In this document: in pieces, positions 1-6,947 of the stretch
Layout: each line of letters starts with the position of its first letter
How positions within the stretch are numbered: position 1 is the stretch's first letter
NCBI GenBank assembly: GCA_016208805.1
Contig: JACQXL010000111.1
Coordinates: forward strand, 1 to 11,424
DNA: 11,424 nt
From: Planctomycetota bacterium
GTDB lineage: Bacteria > Planctomycetota > MHYJ01 > JACQXL01
Direction: 5' to 3'
Translations under genes and position numbers: made by a program
Notes under the pieces: generated by a model
The model's database searches: none
Seen by the model: the letters and a program-made list of their open reading frames with translations, nothing else
Told to the model about the DNA's origin: nothing

Positions 1-2
1 TC

Positions 3-1059
3 TTCACGGCCTCATACGGCGGCGGGCACAACAGCGTGGCCCGCGCCCTGGCCGAGCACCTCAAATCGCACTATAAGAATGTACGCCCCGTTAGAAGTGT
101 CGCAATAAATTCAGCCCTAAGAAAGAGTGTTCCAAAAGACACTTCTAACGGGGTAAATGTGGACGTAGTTGATTTTATGGCCCGGTTTGCGGCCGGCGAC
201 CGGCTGATGTGCATCCTTTATAAACAGAGCGCCAAGCGACTGCCCGCGGCTTACTCATTATTCTTCAAACTCACAGACCGGCTCTTTGAGAAACCGCTCT
301 GGAAAAAAGTCCTCACCCCGGCGCTTAATCAGGTCAGGCAATTCCTGCTGGCCGCCCAACCGGATATCGTCGTTTCGGTCTACCCGACCGCCGGCATCGT
401 AGCGTCAAGATTGAGCAAGGAGTTGGGTTTTAAGACCGCTACCATCATCACCGATTTCGGCGCGCACAGCCAGTGGATAGATAAAAATACCGACTCATAT
501 TTTGTCCCCACGGATAATCTCAAAAACTTCCTGATTGCCAAAGGCATCAAACCCAATCGCATCAAAGTAACCGGCATCCCGATTCGCGATATCTTCTCAA
601 GCACTCCGGCCATATCAACTATCAGGCGAAAGGCTCGTCGTCTGCGGCAGGAATAAACGGCTCTACCGAAAGATTACCGAACTGAAGCGTCTCAAACGTG
701 CCAGGAATCTGATATGCCTCGGTTTCACCGAAGAAGTTCCCGCCCTGATGAAGGTCAGCGATGTTTTATTGGGCAAGGCCGGCGGCATCACGGTCTCCGA
801 GGCGATGGCCAGCCGTTTGCCGGTTGTGATTTATCGCCCGATTCCGGGGCAGGAGTTCTATAATGTGGACTATCTGGTCAACGAAGGCGCGGCGCTCTAT
901 GCACGCAATACCGATGATGCCGTGGCTAAAATCAAATTCCTCTATGAACATCCCGACCGGCTCAAAGAGATGAAACAAAAGACCGCACGGATTGGCAAGC
1001 CGAATGCGACCAGAAATATCTGCGCTACCCTGAATTATCTGTTAAATCCTGTTGTTTGA
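3..1059 (+). pseudogene. MGDG-synthase-like glycosyltransferase, 5'-truncated by window edge and frameshifted
   Basis: The reading frame is open from the window edge, before the first possible GTG start at 36, and begins TASYGGGHNSVARALAEHL. This matches the glycine-rich N-terminal loop of the MGDG synthase / MurG-like GT28 group, which transfers sugars from nucleotide-sugar donors to membrane lipids. The N-terminal half runs to about VTGIPIRDIFS (near 600) and then hits a stop at 654-656. The C-terminal half continues in another frame as LVVCGRNKRLYRKITELK (from about 630), then LLGKAGGITVSEAMA, the family's donor-binding region, and ends at 1059. Only about 20 codons separate the GIP motif from VVCG. 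Family members have roughly 45-50 there, including an LMGGG-type loop, so about 25-30 residues appear lost as well as the frame. A 26-codon insertion at 83-160 adds further damage. It converges with the minus-strand ATPase gene, stop abutting stop. The family call is fairly sure. Loss of function is inferred, and a consensus error is possible. Confidence 0.75.
83..155. mobile_element. Palindromic element inserted in frame, with 5-bp target duplication
   Basis: A perfect 16-bp inverted repeat (86-101 and 138-153; left arm CCCCGTTAGAAGTGTC) encloses a 36-bp loop. It is flanked by the direct repeat AATGT at 78-82 and 156-160. Removing 83-160, 78 bp or exactly 26 codons, restores a smooth reading of YKNVDVVDFMARF in the glycosyltransferase, so this is an insertion with a target-site duplication. 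The insert is free of stops in the host frame and adds a basic, polar peptide (RPVRSVAINSALRKSVPKD and onward). It carries no transposase and would have to move in trans. The architecture recalls the Rickettsia palindromic elements, which also sit in frame inside genes, but no sequence relationship is claimed. Confidence 0.8.
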
Positions 1060-2661
1060 TCAGGTATTCAGCGCCGCAGACCATTTCTTGAGCGCATTGA
1101 TGCGCTCCTGCTTGTTCTCAGGCAGTTGCAAGGACCGGCCGCGCGTATCAATGACGATACCGACCACGCCGCGGTGCAGTTCCTTTTTGATGGCCTTGCC
1201 CCGGCCCGCGCCCAGGTCAATCATACAGTCGCGGGCAAAGACGTCGGTCGCCGCCTGCTCATGCACGGTTGACAGCACGCCCAGATGCGGCATCATAAAG
1301 ATGCTGTCCACCGACATTAACGTCACGCCGGTCGGCTGGTATGAATCTATCATCATCATCATAGACTGCGACCGACGCGGCGCGTGCGATAAAATCCCGC
1401 CGCTGCCCACTATCAAGTTCAGCCGGCTCATATCTATCAGCGTCTGTCCGGATGTGGTCTGCTCAAAGGCATCGGAGATGCTCCGCTCCTGCTGAACGCC
1501 CTTAAGCCCAACGGCCAGTTGCTTGTGGTGTTCAAATGCCAGCCGTAATGCCTCGCGGGCAATCGCCTGCTCAATATGCAGTTCATCACGGGTTTGCGGA
1601 ATCGTGGTCGGGCGAATCATCTTGTTCTTGATGCGGTTACGGATGTCTTCTTCCTTGACGTCAAACGGCACCCAGCGCATAATATTGGCCAGCCCCGCCT
1701 CGGCCAGGACATTGGAGATGCTGTAACTCATCCCCAGATTGGCGCTGACGGTCCGGTTGAAGATGGTATCAAATACGGAAAAGGTATCGGTGGTAGCGCC
1801 GCCGATATCAACGCCGACCAGGTTGATGCCCTGCTTCTTGGCGATGGTTTCCATAATCAGCCCGACCGCGGCCGGCGTGGGCATAATCGGCGCGCCGACC
1901 CAGGACATCAGTTTCTTGTATCCGGGCGCCTGGGCCATCACGTGCTCCAAAAATAGTTCGTGTATCTCGTGCCGGGCCGGGCCGAGGTTCTCCCGTTCCA
2001 GAGTCGGCCTGATGTTATCAGTAATGTAGAGCGCTGATTTATGTTTGAGTATCTTTTCAATATTAGGACGGGCTTCTTTATTGCCGGCATAGATGACCGG
2101 CAACTGGTAACCGATGCCGAAACGCGGTTTGGGGTCGGCCGCGGACAGATACTCGGCCAGTTCCACCACGTGGGTAATCGTGCCGCCGTCCGTGCCGCCG
2201 GAAAGTAAGACCATATCCGGCCGCAGGTGCCGGATGCGCTCAATCTTTTCGTGCGGCAGGCGTCCGTCGTTGGAGGCGAGAACGTCCATCACGATAGCGA
2301 CGGCGCCGAGTGCGGCCCGCTGGGCGCTTTCGCCCGTCATCGTCTTGACCGCGCCGGCCACCATCATCTGCAACCCGCCGCCCGCGCTGCTGGTGGATAC
2401 ATATATATCTACCCCGACATTGCCGTTATTGGGATAAATAATCTTTTCGCCGTCCAGAATCTTGCGGCCCGATAATTCTTCCACCTCGGCAATGCCGTTA
2501 AGCACGCCCTTGGTCACGTCTTCAAATGGGGCTTCCACCGTGGTGGGCGCCTCGCCCCGGTAGGTCTGGCGGTATTCGTTGCCGATTTTCTCTATCAGGA
2601 TGGCCTTGGTCGTGGTGCTGCCGCAATCGGTGGCGATGATAACCTTCAAATCTTTATTCAT
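1060..2661 (-). CDS. GlmL/MutL-type ATPase (glutamate mutase L family, ASKHA fold)
   Basis: A 533-residue protein with the actin/hexokinase/Hsp70-type nucleotide-binding signature. The phosphate-1 loop is DCGSTTTK (residues 12-19), LSGGTDGG lies at 153-160, the phosphate-2 loop GVDIGGATTDTFSVF at 283-297, and the adenosine motif IVGSGGILSH at 417-426. Family members (MutL of glutamate mutase operons) are thought to act as ATP-dependent reactivases or chaperones for B12-dependent carbon-skeleton mutases. No mutase subunit gene is visible here, so the partner is unknown. Length is somewhat above the roughly 460 residues of clostridial MutL. The start ATG is preceded by GAGG at a spacing of about 4. 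It is the last gene of a four-gene minus-strand block, 40 bp after the small protein gene, and its stop abuts the stop of the convergent glycosyltransferase. The family is confident; the substrate system is not. Confidence 0.9.
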   Translation of the reverse strand: MNKDLKVIIATDCGSTTTKAILIEKIGNEYRQTYRGEAPTTVEAPFEDVTKGVLNGIAEVEELSGRKILDGEKIIYPNNGNVGVDIYVSTSSAGGGLQMMVAGAVKTMTGESAQRAALGAVAIVMDVLASNDGRLPHEKIERIRHLRPDMVLLSGGTDGGTITHVVELAEYLSAADPKPRFGIGYQLPVIYAGNKEARPNIEKILKHKSALYITDNIRPTLERENLGPARHEIHELFLEHVMAQAPGYKKLMSWVGAPIMPTPAAVGLIMETIAKKQGINLVGVDIGGATTDTFSVFDTIFNRTVSANLGMSYSISNVLAEAGLANIMRWVPFDVKEEDIRNRIKNKMIRPTTIPQTRDELHIEQAIAREALRLAFEHHKQLAVGLKGVQQERSISDAFEQTTSGQTLIDMSRLNLIVGSGGILSHAPRRSQSMMMMIDSYQPTGVTLMSVDSIFMMPHLGVLSTVHEQAATDVFARDCMIDLGAGRGKAIKKELHRGVVGIVIDTRGRSLQLPENKQERINALKKWSAALNT

Positions 2662-2669
2662 ATAACCTC

Positions 2670-2733
2670 AACCGCAGATGCACGCAGATAAACGCAGATA
2701 ATTATCCGTGTCCATCCGTGTTAATCTGTGGTT
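2670..2733. repeat. Imperfect palindromic intergenic repeat, about 10-bp phase
   Basis: The left arm reads AACCGCAGATGCACGCAG and the right arm ends ATCTGTGGTT. The outer ten bases are complementary with one mismatch. The inside is a run of CGCAGATAA-like and TCCGTGT-like words spaced about 10 bp apart. It lies between the GlmL gene and the small protein gene and supplies the last codons and stop of the latter. The plan resembles the GTAAAC...GTTTAC repeats in the neighbouring gaps, but the words and period differ. Confidence 0.65.
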
Positions 2734-3046
2734 TCTTCGTATCCCTCGCTTCAATCATCTCAATCAACACCGGGATGGATTTGCGCCTCTCCAATATCTG
2801 GCCGACCCGTTCCATCTCGGTCGTGGAAATCACCAGCCCGACGATGGGCTGTAAAAATATCAGTGCCTGGCTGCCCAGAAAGTTCAGCGGCCGGACGCTC
2901 TCCAGAAACATTATCGCCGGCGTCGCCATCTGTCTTTTTACCACCGCATCCGCCACCCTGTCCAGCAATTTCAACTCTTCGGCATTGAACTCTTCATCGG
3001 CCGGAATGGCAAAGGCGTGCTTCAAACTATTTAGAAACTTCTTCAT
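2702..3046 (-). CDS. Small conserved-looking protein of unknown function
   Basis: This encodes 114 residues, starting MKKFLNSLKHAFAIPADEEF. The protein looks genuine: an acidic amphipathic helix (FNAEELKLLDRVADAVVKRQ), then ATPAIMFLESVRPLNFLGSQ, a hydrophobic segment (ALIFLQPIVGLVIS, about residues 80-93) and a charged helix (EMERVGQILERRKSIPVLIE). I recall similar short proteins in planctomycete genomes but assign no function. A peripheral membrane association is possible. The last residues, KKPQINTDGHG, and the stop codon are encoded by the adjoining intergenic repeat, so the natural C-terminus was probably a little different. No Shine-Dalgarno sequence is evident before the ATG. It lies in the same orientation as, and just upstream of, the GlmL gene, so co-transcription is likely. 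Confidence 0.7.
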   Translation of the reverse strand: MKKFLNSLKHAFAIPADEEFNAEELKLLDRVADAVVKRQMATPAIMFLESVRPLNFLGSQALIFLQPIVGLVISTTEMERVGQILERRKSIPVLIEMIEARDTKKPQINTDGHG

Positions 3047-3054
3047 TTAATATT

Positions 3055-3136
3055 GTAAACAGATTGAACCGATTTTGCTGATTTAACAGATTTGGTTGGG
3101 TCATTATATTCTGTTCAATCCGCTTAATCCGTTTAC
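3055..3136. repeat. GTAAAC...GTTTAC palindromic repeat, copy 1
   Basis: It begins GTAAACAGATTGAACCGATT and ends CTTAATCCGTTTAC. On the left arm GATT recurs every 9 bp four times; on the right arm AATC recurs every 9 bp. The arms are mutually complementary in pattern. At 82 bp it is the longest of five copies and fills the gap between the small protein gene and the membrane protein gene. Confidence 0.7.
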
Positions 3137-3441
3137 TTACCGGGTAATTCGCAACTTAATAAACTCTTCCACCTCTTTGCAATTCCCGTTGCAGAGCAGA
3201 TACACCCCCCGGAAATTCTCCAGCCGGGATTTGCCTTCAAACGGTTTAATGTATAGCGCACCGGCAGAAAGAAACCTCTTAACGAACCGAACAACAATAA
3301 TACGGCTAATACGGTCAACCACAGGTTCAGGAACGCCGTATAAACCAGCAAGCATATCAGACCCAGCAGGATAATCAGTATGATACTCCTGAACCAATTC
3401 TCGGTCAGCCGATGTGTTGTCCAGGTTAATTCACCGCTCAT
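3137..3441 (-). pseudogene. Two-helix membrane protein with C-terminal soluble domain, apparently frameshifted
   Basis: Read on the minus strand from the ATG at 3439-3441, the first part is a plausible membrane anchor. MSGELTWTTHRLTENWFR is followed by two hydrophobic helices (about residues 18-37 and 40-56) and then GFFLPVRYTLN. After that the frame degenerates into cysteine-rich sequence. A neighbouring minus-strand frame becomes protein-like at the same place: ALYIKPFEGKSRLENFRG, then VYLLCNG and EVEEFIKLRI, ending at 3137. The simplest reading is one gene with a frame change, perhaps a small deletion, near 3242-3260, where TATACATTAAACC would be common to both pieces. The arrangement (two helices followed by a small beta-rich domain) resembles bacterial PH-domain-like membrane proteins, but that is only a suggestion. 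It lies between the methyltransferase gene and the small protein gene. A sequencing or assembly error could produce the same picture. Confidence 0.55.
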
Positions 3442-3452
3442 ACTATGGGTAA

Positions 3453-3504
3453 GTAAACTGATTTAACTGATGGTTTATCCGTTATATCCGTTTAATCCGT
3501 TTAC
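3453..3504. repeat. GTAAAC...GTTTAC palindromic repeat, copy 2
   Basis: It begins GTAAACTGATTTAACTGATG and ends TTTAATCCGTTTAC. It has the same 9-bp phase of GATT on the left and ATCCG on the right as copy 1. The 52-bp copy occupies nearly all of the gap between the methyltransferase and membrane protein genes, and its last base falls in the methyltransferase stop codon. Confidence 0.7.
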
Positions 3505-4130
3505 TAACGGGTAAGCACTTCTTTTATAATTGCGACCACGAACACGCCGACGAACCCGCCGATGGTGCCCAGTTCGGCCATCAGCACCCGTCCCCAGGGA
3601 AAGATTAACGGCTCGCCCTCATCAACCGCGCCTTCGGTCTTCTTATGGAACAGTTTCGGCCCCCAGCGCGGCGTGGTTTTCTTGAAATCCTCATATTCCT
3701 GGCCGCATTTCTCCAGCATCCGTTTTTCCTCATACCAGGTAATCAGGATATGGTGCAACAAGAAGATGGCAAATGCGGATACCGGCGCATACCAGAAGAC
3801 CCTGAACACGATGGCCGCGCCGCCGAATCCGATGATATTGCCCCAGTAGAGCGGGTTGCGTGTATATTTATACGGCCCGCCGGTGGCCAGTTGGCGCTTG
3901 AGCGGGTCGCCCGGTTTGCCCTTCCAGCCGATATAGCGCGCCGCATATATCCGGATTCCGCAACCGATAAAGACCAGAAGACCGCCTATTACCCAGCCCA
4001 GCCAGGGACAGTACGCATTAATCGGACAATCCGCCGGCGGCTTCAACAACACCATCGGCAGGAAGACGATGATATAAAACGCCCAGCGATAACGGACGAG
4101 AAAACGGCCGATGTAATATTTCTTATCCAT
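3504..4130 (-). CDS. Isoprenylcysteine carboxyl methyltransferase / PEMT-family integral membrane protein
   Basis: A 208-residue multi-pass membrane protein. Hydrophobic segments lie at about residues 15-31, 43-62, 97-112, 113-132 and 186-205. The family signature is clear: GPYKYTRNPLYWGN (85-98) and the glutamate/tyrosine helix EEKRMLEKCGQEYEDF (134-149), followed by PRW. In this family these residues form the S-adenosylmethionine and substrate pocket. Members methylate carboxyl groups, phospholipid amines or other membrane-embedded substrates; the substrate here cannot be read from sequence. The C-terminal extra helix after residue 180 is beyond the core domain. GGGAG lies only one base from the ATG, so the ribosome site is weak. 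It is the first gene of the minus-strand block. On the minus strand, TATAAT at 4242-4247 is the only promoter-like word upstream, without a good -35 box. Confidence 0.85.
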   Translation of the reverse strand: MDKKYYIGRFLVRYRWAFYIIVFLPMVLLKPPADCPINAYCPWLGWVIGGLLVFIGCGIRIYAARYIGWKGKPGDPLKRQLATGGPYKYTRNPLYWGNIIGFGGAAIVFRVFWYAPVSAFAIFLLHHILITWYEEKRMLEKCGQEYEDFKKTTPRWGPKLFHKKTEGAVDEGEPLIFPWGRVLMAELGTIGGFVGVFVVAIIKEVLTR

Positions 4131-4137
4131 ACTCCCG

Positions 4138-4200
4138 GTAAACTGATTAAGCAGATTTAGCGGAAATTAATAATCCGTTTTATCAGCTCAATCCGTTTAC
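4138..4200. repeat. GTAAAC...GTTTAC palindromic repeat, copy 3
   Basis: It begins GTAAACTGATTAAGCAGATT and ends GCTCAATCCGTTTAC. GATT words on the left and AATC words on the right recur at about 9-bp spacing. It is 63 bp long and sits directly upstream of the methyltransferase gene, in what should be its leader. Confidence 0.7.
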
Positions 4201-4216
4201 TTAATACACATTTTAC

Positions 4217-4246
4217 TTGACAAATTAAATATTGGCCTTATATTAT
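4217..4246 (+). promoter_or_regulatory. Sigma70-like promoter for the toroid protein gene
   Basis: A consensus -35 TTGACA (4217-4222) is followed after 18 bp by TATTAT (4241-4246) in an AT-rich stretch. Transcription would start near 4253, giving a leader of about 55 nt before the Shine-Dalgarno sequence. The same AT-rich segment contains TATAAT on the minus strand (4242-4247), so it may serve both divergent directions. Confidence 0.55.
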
Positions 4247-4308
4247 ATTTGGAAAGGGTTATCTATATAAAATCTCGTTGGCGCAGTCAAACAAAAGGAG
4301 TAAATAAT

Positions 4309-5469
4309 ATGAAGCATAAAGCCATCCTGCTGAGTTGCATCTTTTTACTTCTGGTAATCATCCTGATGTCTGCCTTGCCGGCCAAGGACGATGACAACAA
4401 GACCAAACTCCCGCCCGACCTGCAGGCCAAAGTGGACGATGCGGTCCGCAAAGGCACCGAGTCGGTGCTGAATATGTGCCTGAATATGGGCTCCTTTGAA
4501 CTGACCGACCACAACAAGCAGAAGCATACGATGCGTTGCGATGAACTAATGCTTTACACCCTGGCACACTGCGGCGTGCCGATAGGCGGCAATCTGGAAA
4601 CGTTGCTGAACAAAGTCCTGGAGGCGCCGCTGGACAAGACCTATCACGTGGCCCTGCAGGCTATGGCGCGTGAGTATATTGATAAACAAAAATACCAGAT
4701 GCGTATTGCCGACTGCGCCCAGTATCTGGTTGACAACCAGTGCAAGAACGGACAGTGGTCATACGGCTCCGAGGCGCCTTCAGACCGCTGGAAAAAGGTC
4801 ATCAGCGGCGATAAACCGGTCGGCGACGCCAAGGTGCCTGACAAGAAATCTACGCTCACGGTCAAGAAAGGCATCCGGATTGTCCGGAGTCGTCCGGGCC
4901 CGTCGGCGGGCGATAACTCCAATATGCAGTATGCCCTGCTGGGACTGCGGGCGTGTCTGGAGACATATATTGAACTGCCGCCTGAAACATTGCAGACAGC
5001 CAAGAAGTGGATAACCACATCGCAGAACGGCGACGGCGGCTGGGGCTATGCGCCCAACGCCAACCCATCACCGCCTTACGGCTCTATGACCGCGGGCGGG
5101 CTGGGCAGTGTCGCAATCCTTTCATTCTACCTCAAGGAAGGCGATGCCAACAAGAAATACATTGACAAGGCCATGAACTGGCTGACCAAGAATTATAATA
5201 TCAGCGCTAACCCCTTCGTACCGGACGGCCGGCGCGATTACGACTACTATTATATGTATGCGCTGGAACGGGCCGGGATTCTGGCCGGCATAGATAAGTT
5301 CGGCGACCACAACTGGTATGAAGAGGGCTGTAAATATCTGGTGGGTGTCCAGTCCGAGAACGGACTCTGGAACAAGAACAGTATGGAAGACACCTGTTTT
5401 GCGCTGTTATTCCTGAGGCGCGCCACCGCGCCGCTCAAACGAGTCGTCACGCCAGGTGGCGGAAGATAA
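4309..5469 (+). CDS. Secreted squalene-cyclase/prenyltransferase-like alpha-alpha toroid protein
   Basis: The chosen start gives 386 residues. AAAGGAG (4294-4300) lies 8 nt before this ATG, and the protein then opens with a clean signal peptide (MKHKAILLSCIFLLLVIILM, then SALPA). An in-frame ATG at 4249 lacks a ribosome site and would bury the signal. Three QW-like repeats typical of squalene cyclase and prenyltransferase barrels are visible: QCKNGQW (144-150), SQNGDGGW (238-245) and QSENGLW (348-354). Each follows or precedes helical segments. The squalene cyclase catalytic DxDD motif is not seen, nor are obvious prenyltransferase zinc ligands. It is therefore more likely an exported toroid-fold protein, a class planctomycetes carry in many copies, than a hopanoid enzyme. 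It is transcribed divergently from the methyltransferase block. The fold is fairly sure; function is unknown. Confidence 0.85.
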   Translation: MKHKAILLSCIFLLLVIILMSALPAKDDDNKTKLPPDLQAKVDDAVRKGTESVLNMCLNMGSFELTDHNKQKHTMRCDELMLYTLAHCGVPIGGNLETLLNKVLEAPLDKTYHVALQAMAREYIDKQKYQMRIADCAQYLVDNQCKNGQWSYGSEAPSDRWKKVISGDKPVGDAKVPDKKSTLTVKKGIRIVRSRPGPSAGDNSNMQYALLGLRACLETYIELPPETLQTAKKWITTSQNGDGGWGYAPNANPSPPYGSMTAGGLGSVAILSFYLKEGDANKKYIDKAMNWLTKNYNISANPFVPDGRRDYDYYYMYALERAGILAGIDKFGDHNWYEEGCKYLVGVQSENGLWNKNSMEDTCFALLFLRRATAPLKRVVTPGGGR

Positions 5470-5475
5470 TATATT

Positions 5476-5517
5476 ACCACGAAAGCGTCCCGAAAATATT
5501 CGGCCTGTTTTCGTGGT
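5476..5517 (+). terminator. Hairpin after the toroid gene, possible terminator or palindromic repeat
   Basis: ACCACGAAA (5476-5484) pairs with TTTCGTGGT (5509-5517). Between them CCGAA (5490-5494) pairs with TTCGG (5499-5503). No T-run follows, so it is not a canonical intrinsic terminator. It may be another short interspersed palindrome that protects or ends the transcript. Confidence 0.45.
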
Positions 5518-5550
5518 TAGGGATATACGAAATCAACACCCCCTTTTCCC

Positions 5551-6846
5551 ATGAAATCAACAAAAATAATAATCATCGCCTATCTTTTGGCTATCATATT
5601 GTGCTGGATAACTCAGCCAATTATTGTTACTGCTTCATATGACCCGACAAAGAAAAAACGGTCTATAGAATTGATAAATCAATATTTTGATACAACAGAC
5701 AAGAACAAAAAGGCCGAGATATTAGAATCCATTTCAACCGAGATAGACCCGATTCCGAAAAACACTATCCGTGAATTTGCGGACATAATTTACAAAAATG
5801 TAATGGGCGGCCAGAAAACACCTGATACTAAAGATGAACATATATTACAGGACAAAGATTATCCGGGCGGGCGGTATCTGTTAATCAAAAAGGGCAATGC
5901 GGTTAAATATCCGTTGGTAATTGCCCTCCACGGCGGCAGCCATGATATGAATAACGCTCTCCGACAGTGGTCATTTGCCATACCAGCGCCATCCATTACC
6001 ATTTGCCCTCAAGGTCTTAAGAAAGCAGACCCATGGTGGGCAAGCGATCCGGCAGCAGAGTTATATGTGATGTCCATATTTAATGAAGTCAAACGTTCTT
6101 ACCCAATAGATACTAATCGGGTTTATATTATTGGATTCTCAATGGGCGGCTGGGGCGCTTTTTGCATTGGTGGGCATCGGGCTGATTTATTTGCGGGACT
6201 GGCCGCCGGGGCTGGCGGTCTGTTGCATCGGGGCGATTTCAAAACACTTATCCCCGGCTATATCCCTAACTTAAGGCATACCGCCGTATACGCATATTTT
6301 GGCGCAGCAGACCGTGAATTTACCACAAGCGGACAAACGGTTAAAAGCGCCATAGAATCACTTGACAGACTATCAAAAGAAGAAGGAGACTACCCGCATA
6401 TTTATAAAGAATTCCCCGGCGTTGAGCATAAAGTTATCCCTGAAGAACATAATAATATTCTTAAGTGGCTGTTTACCCACAAGCGCAATCCATATCCTCA
6501 AAAAATTACGTGGGAAGCGCCTGACCCACGTTATCCGGGAGGCCCTATTTTTTACTATATCAAGTTATACCCGCCACAGATGGGCACAACAGTTAAAGTT
6601 ACCATCAAAAGTAATAATTCAATAGAATTAACCGCGACTCCGGAATCTTTACAAGGGGTTTTAACCGTTTTCTTGAATGATAAGATGGTTAACTTACAAG
6701 ACCCTTTACAGGTAATCCTAAATGGTAAAAAGGTCTTTAGTTCACGAGTTGATTATAGCCTTTCTGCTTTGCTTGAAACCATAGACGCCAAAGGCGATTT
6801 AGAGATGTATTTTACGGCAAAGATAGAAATTCCTCTGGGGCAATAA
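5551..6846 (+). CDS. Exported alpha/beta hydrolase (esterase / prolyl-oligopeptidase-like)
   Basis: A 431-residue protein with an N-terminal hydrophobic signal segment (residues 5-28). An alpha/beta hydrolase core follows: the oxyanion-hole region PLVIALHGGS (121-130), DTNRVYIIGFSMGGWGA with nucleophile Ser197 in GFSMG, candidate acid Asp254 in FGAADREF, and candidate base His293 in PGVEHKV. This layout fits the PHB-depolymerase/feruloyl-esterase-like and dienelactone/S9 groups; the true substrate is not readable. Residues 30-95 form a charged helical preamble, and about 120 residues after the core (from about 310) resemble a beta-sandwich appendage. No Shine-Dalgarno sequence is visible before the ATG. 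Base composition is visibly more AT-rich than in the flanking genes, as in the next gene, suggesting separate ancestry. It is probably secreted to the periplasm or surface. Confidence 0.85.
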   Translation: MKSTKIIIIAYLLAIILCWITQPIIVTASYDPTKKKRSIELINQYFDTTDKNKKAEILESISTEIDPIPKNTIREFADIIYKNVMGGQKTPDTKDEHILQDKDYPGGRYLLIKKGNAVKYPLVIALHGGSHDMNNALRQWSFAIPAPSITICPQGLKKADPWWASDPAAELYVMSIFNEVKRSYPIDTNRVYIIGFSMGGWGAFCIGGHRADLFAGLAAGAGGLLHRGDFKTLIPGYIPNLRHTAVYAYFGAADREFTTSGQTVKSAIESLDRLSKEEGDYPHIYKEFPGVEHKVIPEEHNNILKWLFTHKRNPYPQKITWEAPDPRYPGGPIFYYIKLYPPQMGTTVKVTIKSNNSIELTATPESLQGVLTVFLNDKMVNLQDPLQVILNGKKVFSSRVDYSLSALLETIDAKGDLEMYFTAKIEIPLGQ

Positions 6847-6947
6847 GTCGCGATACTATTGGGGCCGTTGCCGCCACAGAAGCGCCAATATAATTTACAC
6901 TGTGATATATGGCAAAATCACCATTGATAACGACAGGATATTTCAAT

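Noticed and set aside
1052..1495. Plus-strand frame over the GlmL gene, and others up to 2475
   Set aside because: These are antisense shadows of a confidently identified minus-strand gene.
4249..4308. Upstream start for the toroid protein
   Set aside because: It has no ribosome site, overlaps the promoter region and would place 20 residues before a clean signal peptide.
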